From NCBI GenBank assembly GCA_034679985.1, contig JAXITR010000012.1, positions 1 to 51,649 of the forward strand: DNA of 51,649 nucleotides, written 5' to 3'. Source of the stretch: CAMDTE01 sp034679985 (GTDB lineage: Bacteria > Bacteroidota > Bacteroidia > Flavobacteriales > Schleiferiaceae). The position numbers and the translations under genes were made by a program. Below, piece after piece: positions 24,304 through 31,961 of the stretch; positions within the stretch are counted from its first letter, which is position 1, and each line of letters opens with the position of its first letter. The notes under the pieces were generated by a model, which saw only the letters and a program-made list of their open reading frames with translations, had not been told where the DNA came from and made no database searches.

Positions 24304-24332
24304 CGAAGGTACTCCGCGGTGAAGTACCTTCG
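24304..24332. promoter_or_regulatory. Palindromic divergent promoter pair (amidotransferase / ridA)
   Basis: TACCTTCG on the minus strand (24304-24311) and TACCTTCG on the plus strand (24325-24332), both one mismatch from TAnnTTTG. They form a perfect 10-bp inverted repeat CGAAGGTACT/AGTACCTTCG with a 9-base spacer. The start codons lie 4 and 5 bases beyond the elements. Confidence 0.55.
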
Positions 24333-24337
24333 TATTC

Positions 24338-24727
24338 ATGAAAAAAGTGCACCACACGGACCAAGCGCCGGCGGCCATCGGTCCTTATTCCCAAGCCGTT
24401 CAATGGGGGCAAACCCTTTATGTTTCCGGGCAAATTGCCTTGATTCCGGAGACCGGTGAAATGGACAACGCCAACTTGGAAGCCGAAGTGCGACGCGTTT
24501 TGACCAACCTACAAGCGGTTGTTGCCGCTGCCGGAGCCTCCCCAAAAGACGTGCTCAAATGCACGATTTTCTTGCTGGACATGGCAGACTTTGCGACCGT
24601 CAACAGCCTGTACGGTGCCGTTTTTTCCGAAGAACCCCCGGCACGGGAAACGGTGGCCGTGGCAGGGCTCCCGCGCGGAGCGCGCGTGGAAATTTCCGCC
24701 GTAGTTTCCGTACCTTTGCAAGCATAA
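24338..24727 (+). CDS. ridA: RidA-family enamine/imine deaminase
   Basis: 129 residues, YjgF/YER057c/UK114 fold. Family stretches: APAAIGPYSQAVQWGQTLYVSGQ split over residues 9-31, QAVVAAAGASPKDVLKCTIFL, and near the C-terminus GLPRGARVEISAVV with the substrate-binding arginine. RidA hydrolyses reactive 2-aminoacrylate and related imines made by PLP enzymes, which fits a genome with ilvE nearby, though the two are not in one operon. It is followed by lpdA after 44 bases and may be cotranscribed. Confidence 0.94.
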   Translation: MKKVHHTDQAPAAIGPYSQAVQWGQTLYVSGQIALIPETGEMDNANLEAEVRRVLTNLQAVVAAAGASPKDVLKCTIFLLDMADFATVNSLYGAVFSEEPPARETVAVAGLPRGARVEISAVVSVPLQA

Positions 24728-24771
24728 AACACCGACCCGTTCGGTTTTGATTCACCCCTTATCAACTACCC

Positions 24772-26160
24772 ATGGAATTTGATCTCATCGTTCTTGGTTC
24801 GGGCCCCGGGGGCTACGTAGCCGCCATTCGCGCCAGCCAACTGGGCTTGAAAACAGCCGTTGTGGAAAAAGAAAGCTTGGGCGGAGTTTGCCTCAACTGG
24901 GGGTGCATTCCCACCAAGGCCTTGATCAAAAGCGCCCAAGTATTTGAATACATTCAGCACGCCGCCGACTACGGCATCAACGTCAAGGAGGCGTCCCACG
25001 ATTTTGGAAAAGTCATCCAGCGCAGCCGCGACGTGGCAGGCGGAATGAGCAAAGGGGTTCAATTCCTCATGGGCAAAAACAAAATCACGGTCCTCAACGG
25101 GTACGGTAAAGTTGCGCCCGGCAAGAAAGTGGTGGTGAAAGGCGAGGACGGCAAGGAAACCACCTACACAGCCAAGAACATCATCATCGCCACTGGCGGT
25201 CGTTCGCGCGAATTGCCCGCGTTGAAGCAGGACGGCGTAAAGATCATTGGCTACCGCGAAGCCATGACCCTTCCCCAACAACCCAAGTCCATGATCATCG
25301 TGGGCTCTGGAGCCATTGGCGTGGAGTTTGCCTACGTGTACAATGCCATGGGCACCAAAGTAACCGTGGTGGAGTACCTGCCGCGCATTGTGCCCAACGA
25401 AGACGAAGACATCTCGCAGCAACTGGAGCGCACCTTCAAAAAGAACGGCATCGCCATTGAAACCGGCGCCGAGGTGACCCACGTGGACACCAAGGGTGCG
25501 GGTTGCGTGGTTACCTACAAAAACGCCAAAGGCGAACACAAGTTGGAGTGCGACGTAGTGCTTTCCGCCGTGGGCGTTACCCCCAACATTGAAAACATTG
25601 GCTTGGAGGCCGTGGGCATCAAAACGGAGCGCGGTCTGATTGTGACCGACGATTTCTACGCCACGAACATCCCGGGCTATTTTGCCATTGGCGACGTAGT
25701 GAAAGGCCAAGCCTTGGCTCACGTAGCTTCTGCGGAAGGCATTACGTGCGTGGAGAAGATTGCCGGACACCATCCGGAGCCTCTGGACTACAACAACATT
25801 CCCGGTTGCACGTACTGCTCCCCGGAGATCGCCAGCGTTGGATACACCGAAAAGAAGGCCAAAGAAGCCGGTTTTGACATCAAGGTGGGCAAGTTCCCGT
25901 TCTCTGCCAGCGGTAAAGCCAGTGCGGCAGGCGCCAAAGACGGTTTTGTTAAGGTGATCTACGACGCCAAGTACGGCGAGCTCTTGGGCGCCCACATGAT
26001 CGGTGCGAACGTAACGGAGATGATTGCGGAAATTGTTACCGCCCGCAAATTAGAAACCACCGGACACGAAATCCTCAAGGCCGTGCACCCGCACCCCACC
26101 ATGAGCGAGGCCGTTATGGAGGCCACTGCAGCCGCCTACGGAGAGGTGATTCACCTGTAA
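24772..26160 (+). CDS. lpdA: Dihydrolipoyl dehydrogenase (E3)
   Basis: 462 residues. FAD-binding VLGSGPGGYVAAIRA at the N-terminus, the redox-active disulfide in GGVCLNWGCIPTKAL (CxxxxC about 42-47), the NAD-binding IIVGSGAIGVEFAYVY, the second FAD motif YFAIGDVVKGQALAHVA, and the active-site HPHPTMSEAVMEA at the C-terminus. It reoxidises lipoyl groups of 2-oxoacid dehydrogenase complexes and the glycine cleavage system. No E1/E2 genes are adjacent. Confidence 0.97.
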   Translation: MEFDLIVLGSGPGGYVAAIRASQLGLKTAVVEKESLGGVCLNWGCIPTKALIKSAQVFEYIQHAADYGINVKEASHDFGKVIQRSRDVAGGMSKGVQFLMGKNKITVLNGYGKVAPGKKVVVKGEDGKETTYTAKNIIIATGGRSRELPALKQDGVKIIGYREAMTLPQQPKSMIIVGSGAIGVEFAYVYNAMGTKVTVVEYLPRIVPNEDEDISQQLERTFKKNGIAIETGAEVTHVDTKGAGCVVTYKNAKGEHKLECDVVLSAVGVTPNIENIGLEAVGIKTERGLIVTDDFYATNIPGYFAIGDVVKGQALAHVASAEGITCVEKIAGHHPEPLDYNNIPGCTYCSPEIASVGYTEKKAKEAGFDIKVGKFPFSASGKASAAGAKDGFVKVIYDAKYGELLGAHMIGANVTEMIAEIVTARKLETTGHEILKAVHPHPTMSEAVMEATAAAYGEVIHL

Positions 26161-26166
26161 GCAGGC

Positions 26167-27096
26167 GTGCGGCCGCTGCTGGAAGTTCAGGACCTGGTCC
26201 ACGCCTACGGCGAACGTTTTGTCCTGACTGCTGGGCACTGGACGCTTCACCCCGGCCAGGTGGTGGCGCTGGTGGGCCCCTCCGGTTCCGGCAAAAGCAC
26301 TTTTTTGAAAATTTTAGGAGCGCACCTCACCCCGGAACAGGGGGAGGTGCGTTTTCGTTCCCGCCGCATTCCGCCGCAGGGAGACGCCCTTTTGCCCGGA
26401 CATCCTGGGATTGGCTTGGTGCGGCAAGACTTTGGCCAAATGCCCTTCCGCAAGGTTCGGGAAAACCTGCTTCACTTCGTACATACAGACTCCGACTCCC
26501 AAGAAGCCCGATGGACCGCCCAATGGCTGCGTTCGGTGGGCCTCACCGGCCTAGAAGACGTTCCCACGGGGCAATTGTCCGGCGGTCAGGTGCAGCGACT
26601 GGCCCTGGCCCAGACCTGGGCGAGCAAACCGCAGGTTTTGTTGTTGGACGAACCCTTCAGCCACTTGGATCCGGACACCAAACGCGGCTTGCTGGACGAT
26701 TTGCGGGCTTGGCAGGTACAGAGCAAGCGGGCGGTAGTGGTGGTGGTGCACGACATCCGCGACGCCCTGGAATGGGCGGACCGCATTGATGTGCTGATGG
26801 ACGGAAGCCTGGTGGCGTCGGACACGCCCCAGAATTTGTACGGCAACCCGCCCACGCGGTCCGTAGCACGGCTGTTTGGCCGTTTGAACGAACTTCCGGA
26901 GGCGTCGGCCCAAGAACTCCTGCACGCTCCGTTGCCCGGCTGGAACTTGGACGGCACCCGATGCTTTTACCCGGAGCAACTTCGCTCGGTACATTTTCGC
27001 ACATCCCACCCGGTGGTGCGCCGAGATTTCCAAGGGGACCGCACCTGGACGGTCTGGGATACGCCGCACGGTCTGCTCTACGGCCTAGAGGAGTAA
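26167..27096 (+). CDS. ABC transporter ATP-binding protein
   Basis: 309 residues starting from GTG 7 bases after lpdA. Walker A GPSGSGKST, signature LSGGQVQRLALAQ, Walker B VLLLDEPFSHLD and switch histidine VVVVHDIRDALEW are all present. A C-terminal extension of about 80 residues after the nucleotide-binding domain may be a TOBE-like regulatory module. The importer-type layout recalls PotA/FutC-like subunits, but no permease or binding protein lies nearby, so the substrate is unknown. Confidence 0.88.
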   Translation: MRPLLEVQDLVHAYGERFVLTAGHWTLHPGQVVALVGPSGSGKSTFLKILGAHLTPEQGEVRFRSRRIPPQGDALLPGHPGIGLVRQDFGQMPFRKVRENLLHFVHTDSDSQEARWTAQWLRSVGLTGLEDVPTGQLSGGQVQRLALAQTWASKPQVLLLDEPFSHLDPDTKRGLLDDLRAWQVQSKRAVVVVVHDIRDALEWADRIDVLMDGSLVASDTPQNLYGNPPTRSVARLFGRLNELPEASAQELLHAPLPGWNLDGTRCFYPEQLRSVHFRTSHPVVRRDFQGDRTWTVWDTPHGLLYGLEE

Positions 27097-27163
27097 GGAT
27101 ACACGTTTTGTAGGCGTAAGGATTTTGGTCGAAAAACGGCACAAAAAACCCGGAGTACCGAAC

Positions 27164-27193
27164 AAAAAAAAGCCGCCCAAACGGGCGGCTTTT
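27164..27193. terminator. Terminator of the thrS-infC-rpmI-rplT operon (bidirectional)
   Basis: Stem AGCCGCCC (27171-27178) / GGGCGGCT (27183-27190) with a 4-base AAAC loop. A7 precedes it (U-run for the minus-strand operon) and TTTT ends it on the plus strand, so it can also stop the ABC ATPase transcript. Confidence 0.88.
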
Positions 27194-27216
27194 CAGCGCT
27201 GCGAACGCATTTTAGT

Positions 27217-27561
27217 TTACTTTACCTTGTTGATAACGGCGGTAAATGCCTCCGGATGGTTCATTGCCAAATCGGCCAAAACCTTGCGGTTCAATTCGAT
27301 GTTGGCGGCGTGCAGTTTGCCCATCAATACACTGTAGGACATACCGTGCAGGCGTGCGCCGGCATTGATACGCTGAATCCACAAAGCGCGGAAGCTGCGT
27401 TTCTTTTGACGACGGTCGCGATACGAATAAACAAGGGCTTTCTCGACGGCGTTTTTAGCAACCGTCCAAACATTTTTACGGCGGCCGTAGTAACCTTTGG
27501 CCATTTCCATAATGCGCTTCCGGCGGGCGCGGGAAGCTACGTGATTTACACTTCTAGGCAT
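27217..27561 (-). CDS. rplT: 50S ribosomal protein L20
   Basis: 114 residues, standard length. The N-terminus MPRSVNHVASRARRKRIMEM with GYYGRRKN and the C-terminal RAFRALWIQRIN-like segment (RSFRALWIQRINAGARL) are diagnostic. Binds 23S rRNA early in 50S assembly and, in other bacteria, represses its own operon. Last gene of the operon, followed by a strong terminator. Confidence 0.98.
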   Translation of the reverse strand: MPRSVNHVASRARRKRIMEMAKGYYGRRKNVWTVAKNAVEKALVYSYRDRRQKKRSFRALWIQRINAGARLHGMSYSVLMGKLHAANIELNRKVLADLAMNHPEAFTAVINKVK

Positions 27562-27661
27562 TTCTATTCACTTTTTTGGCAACGCGGTTCACCAGGAACA
27601 CTTGGGTTGGCGTTTGCACAGGGTTAAAGGGTACCGAACAATTCGATTTTACTTCCGACGA

Positions 27662-27856
27662 TCAGATGCACAACTGCATTTTCACACTCGGCATGTCCAC
27701 GGGGCTCACCAACGTGGAGTGCGTCAGACGGCGCTTGCGGTCTGTAGCCTTCTTGGTCAAGATGTGGCTCTTGAAGGCATGCTTGCGCTTGATCTGGCCA
27801 GTTCCCGTCAGCTTGAATCGCTTCTTGGCGCTGGACTTGGTCTTCATTTTGGGCAT
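27662..27856 (-). CDS. rpmI: 50S ribosomal protein L35
   Basis: 64 residues, very basic. MPKMKTKSSAKKRFKLTGTG is the family N-terminus, followed by KAFKSH-like HAFKSHILTKK. It lies between infC and rplT in the conserved order. The 100-base gap to rplT holds no recognisable gene. Confidence 0.98.
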   Translation of the reverse strand: MPKMKTKSSAKKRFKLTGTGQIKRKHAFKSHILTKKATDRKRRLTHSTLVSPVDMPSVKMQLCI

Positions 27857-27891
27857 GAGATAAGTATTAGGGTTCGCAGCTATTTGGGTAA

Positions 27892-28458
27892 TTATTTCGT
27901 CTTCTTGGGTTGGATGATCATGAACATCCGCTTGCCTTCCAAATGGGGAAGGGCTTCTACCTTTCCAAGGTGTTCCAGATCTTGGGCCAAGCGCAACAAC
28001 AAGATTTCACCTTGTTCTTTATACACAATGGACCGGCCGCGGAAAAAAACATAGGCCTTGATCTTGAATCCGTCTTCCAGGAATTTGATGGCGTGCTTCT
28101 TTTTAAAATCGTAGTCGTGATCGTCGGTTTGGGGACCAAAACGAATCTCCTTGATGACCACTTTTACCGCTTTGGCGGCGATCTCCTTCTGCTTTTTCTT
28201 CTGGTCGTACAAGAACTTCTTGTAGTCCACAATGCGGCAGACGGGCGGATCGGCTTTTTCAGTAATCATGACCAAATCCAATTCCAAAGCTTGCGCTTTG
28301 GCCAGTGCATCGCGTGTGGAGTAAACCCCCACCTCAATGTTTTCCCCAACCAAACGAACCTCCGGAACGCGGATTAATTCGTTGATTTTGTGCAGCGCTT
28401 CCGGTTCGCGGCGCGGGGTGTAGTTTCTGGATCGATTGGGCCTCAGGGGACGTTGGAT
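27892..28458 (-). CDS. infC: Translation initiation factor IF-3, apparently starting at AUC
   Basis: 188 residues from an ATC codon at 28458-28456. The conserved N-terminal segment HKINELIRVPEVRLVGENIE is in frame upstream of the first canonical start codon (TTG at 28353), and an in-frame TAA stands directly before the ATC (28461-28459). No ATG, GTG or TTG occurs in that stretch, so translation must begin at ATC 28458 or possibly CTG 28446. Noncanonical AUU/AUC starts are the known means of IF-3 autoregulation. The C-domain (VKVVIKEIRFGPQTDDHDYD) is normal. It lies 24 bases after the thrS stop. Confidence 0.93.
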   Translation of the reverse strand: MQRPLRPNRSRNYTPRREPEALHKINELIRVPEVRLVGENIEVGVYSTRDALAKAQALELDLVMITEKADPPVCRIVDYKKFLYDQKKKQKEIAAKAVKVVIKEIRFGPQTDDHDYDFKKKHAIKFLEDGFKIKAYVFFRGRSIVYKEQGEILLLRLAQDLEHLGKVEALPHLEGKRMFMIIQPKKTK

Positions 28459-28482
28459 TTAAAATGAAACAAAGGTTTTTGA

Positions 28483-30417
28483 TCAAAAAGCTGCCAGTCG
28501 CTCCTCAACTTCGGACTTGATTAAGTTGCTGAATTCCAGCACACTCATAGATCCCAAATCTCCCTGCCCGTGGCGTCTTACCGCCACGCTGCCGGCTTCT
28601 TGTTCGGTCTCGCCAACCACCACCATGAACGGGATCTTTCGGACTTCGGCGTCGCGAATTTTCCGTCCGACCTTTTCATTGCGGTCATCAACGAGGGCGC
28701 GAATATCGGCATTTTCTAGCTCTTGTGCAACTTGTTGGGCGTAAGCTTCGTACTTTTCAGAGACCGGAAGTACCACCACTTGTTCGGGCGTCAGCCAAAG
28801 AGGGAAGTTTCCTCCGCAGTGCTCCAATAAAACGGCCACAAATCGTTCCATGGAACCAAAAGGAGCGCGGTGGATCATGACCGGACGGTGCATCTCGTTG
28901 TCAGACCCCTTGTATTCCAATTCAAAACGCTCCGGAAGGTTGTAGTCCACCTGAATGGTGCCCAGCTGCCACTGTCGGCCCAAAGCATCTTTCACCATGA
29001 AGTCCAGCTTGGGGCCGTAAAAAGCGGCCTCGCCGTATTCCACCACAAAGGGCAATCCCTTCTCTTGTGCGGCTTGCAGGATGGCGTTCTCTGCCTTTTC
29101 CCAATTTTCTTCCGTTCCAATGTACTTGGAGCGGTCGGTTTGGTGACGGAGGGAAACTTGTGCCTTGTAGTCTTTGAAATCCAGCGTTTTGAAGATGTAC
29201 AAAACCAGGTCGATTACCTTTTGGAATTCCTCCAAAAGCTGGTCCGGCGTGCAAAACAAGTGGGCGTCGTCTTGGGTGAAGCCGCGAACGCGGGTGAGTC
29301 CGTGCAATTCGCCCGATTGTTCGTAGCGGTAGACCGTACCAAATTCAGCCAAACGCAGGGGCAGATCCCGGTAGGAACGCGGTTGGGACTTGAAAATTTC
29401 GCAGTGGTGCGGGCAATTCATCGGCTTCAACAAGTACTCTTCTCCTTCTTCCGGCGTGCGGATGGGTTGGAAGGAATCCTTACCGTACTTCTCGTAGTGG
29501 CCGGAGCACACGTACAGCTCCTTGTTGCCAATGTGCGGAGTGATGACGGGCAGGTACCCGGCCTTCTTCTGCGCCCGCTTCAGGAATTGCTCCAGGCGTT
29601 CGCGCAGGGCAGCACCTTTGGGCAGCCACAACGGCAAGCCTTGGCCTACGCGCTGGGAGAAGGTAAATAGCTCCAGTTCCTTGCCCAGTTTGCGGTGGTC
29701 CCGTTTCTTGGCCTCCTCCAGCAAGTGCAGGTACTCCTCCAGCATAGACGCCTTGGGGAACGAAATGCCGTAGACGCGGGTGAGCTGCGGGTTCGTTTCT
29801 ACGCCGCGCCAGTAGGCACCGGACATTTTGGTCACTTTAAAGGCCTTGATCAAGCCCGTGTTCGGGATGTGTCCCCCGCGGCACAGGTCCGTGAAGTCGC
29901 TGTGGTCGCAAAAGGTGATGGTGCCGTCCTCCAGGTTCTCAATCAATTCCGTTTTGAACGGATTGTGTGCGTACGCCTCCAAGGCTTGTTGCTTGGTGAC
30001 GGAACGCATCTGAAAGGTTGCCTTTTCGCGGGCGCGTTCCAGGAAACGCTTTTCAACGTTGGTCCAATCGGCCTCGCCAAAGTGGATGCCGCGGAAGTCA
30101 ATGTCGTAGTAAAAACCACTTTCAATGGCCGGGCCAATGGTCAGGTGTACGGCGGGGTAGAGGTCCGTAATGGCTTGGGCCATGACGTGGGCCGACGAGT
30201 GCCAGAAGGCGGCTTTGCCTTCTGCGTCTTCCCAAGTAAAGAAGCGCAAAGTGCCGTCGCCGGGCAACGGGTCGTGCAATTCAACCGTGCGGTCGTTCCA
30301 ACGAGCAGACAACGCATTTTGGGACAATCCCCGGGAAATGCTCTCCGCTACTTGAAAAGCAGAAGTTCCGGGTTCGTACGTGCGCTGGGCACCGTCGGGA
30401 AGAGTAATTTGGATCAT
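28483..30417 (-). CDS. thrS: Threonyl-tRNA synthetase
   Basis: 644 residues, the full class II enzyme. TGS domain at the N-terminus (MIQITLPDGAQRTYEPGTS), editing domain with HSSAHVMAQAI, catalytic core with the zinc-binding cysteine in LLKPMNCPHHCEIF and motif 2/3 segments (VYRYEQSGELHGLTRVRGF, VMIHRAPFGSMERF), and an anticodon-binding domain at the C-terminus (VVVLPVSEKYEAYAQQV). It heads the operon with infC-rpmI-rplT. The promoter element TACCTTTG at 30455-30462 leaves a leader of about 35 bases, too short for a T-box. Confidence 0.98.
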   Translation of the reverse strand: MIQITLPDGAQRTYEPGTSAFQVAESISRGLSQNALSARWNDRTVELHDPLPGDGTLRFFTWEDAEGKAAFWHSSAHVMAQAITDLYPAVHLTIGPAIESGFYYDIDFRGIHFGEADWTNVEKRFLERAREKATFQMRSVTKQQALEAYAHNPFKTELIENLEDGTITFCDHSDFTDLCRGGHIPNTGLIKAFKVTKMSGAYWRGVETNPQLTRVYGISFPKASMLEEYLHLLEEAKKRDHRKLGKELELFTFSQRVGQGLPLWLPKGAALRERLEQFLKRAQKKAGYLPVITPHIGNKELYVCSGHYEKYGKDSFQPIRTPEEGEEYLLKPMNCPHHCEIFKSQPRSYRDLPLRLAEFGTVYRYEQSGELHGLTRVRGFTQDDAHLFCTPDQLLEEFQKVIDLVLYIFKTLDFKDYKAQVSLRHQTDRSKYIGTEENWEKAENAILQAAQEKGLPFVVEYGEAAFYGPKLDFMVKDALGRQWQLGTIQVDYNLPERFELEYKGSDNEMHRPVMIHRAPFGSMERFVAVLLEHCGGNFPLWLTPEQVVVLPVSEKYEAYAQQVAQELENADIRALVDDRNEKVGRKIRDAEVRKIPFMVVVGETEQEAGSVAVRRHGQGDLGSMSVLEFSNLIKSEVEERLAAF

Positions 30418-30454
30418 AAAATAGGCTTCGGTACAAAGGAAGTTTGCGAAGGGG

Positions 30455-30480
30455 CAAAGGTACGGAATCGGTTATCTTTG
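30455..30480. promoter_or_regulatory. Divergent promoter pair thrS / menaquinone operon
   Basis: TACCTTTG on the minus strand (30455-30462, thrS) and TATCTTTG on the plus strand (30473-30480, thioesterase-men operon), both exact TAnnTTTG matches. The plus element ends 5 bases before the ATG at 30486 (leaderless). Confidence 0.65.
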
Positions 30481-30485
30481 CGGAC

Positions 30486-30923
30486 ATGGAGCAACCAGAA
30501 AAACTGGCACTACTGAACGAACGGTGCGCGGGGACCCTCATGGAGACCCTGGGCATTCGCTACACGGGCCTGGACGAGGCCGGATTGCACGCGGAAATGC
30601 CGGTAGGACCGCAGGTACATCAGCCCATGGGGCTCTTGCACGGAGGAGCTACGGCCGCCTTGGCGGAAACGTTAGGTTCCGCGTATTCCTTTGTTTCCTT
30701 GCCGCATCCGGACCGACAGGCCGTGGTGGGCCAGACCCTGGTAGCGCACCACGTTCGCAGCGTAAAAGACGGCACGGTGCGGGGAACGGCGCGCTTTTTG
30801 CACCAAGGCAAGCGTTCGCACGTGGTGGAAATCCGCATTGAAGACGAACACGGCCGGCTGGTATCCACCGCGACCCTAACCAACGCCATCTTGGAGCTGT
30901 CCGCATCGGACGCGACGAAGTAA
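30486..30923 (+). CDS. menI: Hotdog-fold thioesterase, probably DHNA-CoA thioesterase
   Basis: 145 residues of the PaaI/4HBT hotdog fold: HQPMGLLHGGATAALAETLG with the conserved HGG active-site loop and GTARFLHQGKRSHVVEI. As the first gene of the menaquinone operon, 27 bases before menF, it is best explained as the 1,4-dihydroxy-2-naphthoyl-CoA hydrolase that follows MenB; that assignment rests on context. The ATG at 30486 was chosen over an upstream in-frame ATG because the -7 element TATCTTTG at 30473-30480 would lie inside the longer version. Confidence 0.8.
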   Translation: MEQPEKLALLNERCAGTLMETLGIRYTGLDEAGLHAEMPVGPQVHQPMGLLHGGATAALAETLGSAYSFVSLPHPDRQAVVGQTLVAHHVRSVKDGTVRGTARFLHQGKRSHVVEIRIEDEHGRLVSTATLTNAILELSASDATK

Positions 30924-30950
30924 TCCGTACCGAGCAGCGCTACCGTCCTC

Positions 30951-31961
30951 ATGAAAACCTCCTTTGTCTTGCTTCGGGAACCCGGTCAACCGCTGTGGGG
31001 CGCGCCGCTGGAGGCTCCCGTTTCAGGTGCGGTAGAGGGCAACGGCAGTGGTTCTCTATTCCATGTTCATCCGTTCAACGGTCCGGGTGCTGTTTATGCC
31101 TTGGGCCAGCGGGTTGAGGGCGTGGAAGCACTGACCCGGGCGCGAGCAGCGCACCGCGAATTGCCTCCGTTGGAGGGCGGTACTTCCCACGACGAATCCT
31201 CCTACAAATTTTTGGTTCAGCGCGCCGTGGACGCCTGCCGAGACGGAGCACTGACCAAGGTGGTTACTTCCCGACGCGTGGTGCACACCCCGGAAAGCGC
31301 GTACGACTCCGTCGATGCATTTGCCGCCTTGTGCGATCGGTATCCGGAGGCCATGGTTTATTTGCTGTACCGCGAAGGGCAAACTACGTGGATGGGCGCT
31401 TCGCCGGAATGGCTGCTGCATCGGGACGGCTCCCACCTCCGCACCATGAGTTTGGCGGGAACACGGCCTGCCGGGACACTGGGCCATTGGGGGGCTAAGG
31501 AAAAGGAAGAACAAGACTTGGTGACGCAAGACATCGCCTACATGCTCCGCGCCTTGGGTGCCACGGATTTAACCGTTGACGGTCCCCACGTTCGGTCTGC
31601 AGGCCCTGTGGAGCACCTGTGTACGTGGATTGAAGGGACGTTGCCGCCGCAGGCGTCCAGTTGGTCCTTGGCGCAATCGTTGCATCCCACGCCCGCCGTG
31701 GGCGGTTTGCCCCGCGCCCGCGCTTCTGCGTTTTTGAAAGCCCACGAAGGCTACCCGCGCGGTTTGTACGCCGGCTACATGGGCTGGTCCACCGGAACAA
31801 CGGCCCGTTTTTACGTCAACTTGCGGTGCATGGAAGTGGGGGCACAATCCGTAGCCCTCTACGCCGGAGGCGGCATCACGGCGCAGTCTGATCCGCAGCG
31901 GGAATGGGAGGAGACCGAGGCCAAACTCCAAACCCTCCGCAGCGCTATCTTCGCGCGGTGA
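30951..31961 (+). CDS. menF: Isochorismate synthase
   Basis: 336 residues of the chorismate-binding fold. Conserved C-terminal stretches: SLAGTRPAG, GAKEKEEQDLVTQDI, LHPTPAVGGLPRARA and YPRGLYAGYMGW. It converts chorismate to isochorismate for menaquinone (first committed step). A salicylate or siderophore role is unlikely because it lies in a complete men operon. Its stop overlaps the menD GTG start (GTGA). Confidence 0.94.
   Translation: MKTSFVLLREPGQPLWGAPLEAPVSGAVEGNGSGSLFHVHPFNGPGAVYALGQRVEGVEALTRARAAHRELPPLEGGTSHDESSYKFLVQRAVDACRDGALTKVVTSRRVVHTPESAYDSVDAFAALCDRYPEAMVYLLYREGQTTWMGASPEWLLHRDGSHLRTMSLAGTRPAGTLGHWGAKEKEEQDLVTQDIAYMLRALGATDLTVDGPHVRSAGPVEHLCTWIEGTLPPQASSWSLAQSLHPTPAVGGLPRARASAFLKAHEGYPRGLYAGYMGWSTGTTARFYVNLRCMEVGAQSVALYAGGGITAQSDPQREWEETEAKLQTLRSAIFAR

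Noticed and set aside
24304..24332. Inverted repeat as an insertion-sequence end or terminator
   Set aside because: It lies between two divergent start codons, has no U-run, and is fully explained by two facing-out -7 elements; no transposase is present.
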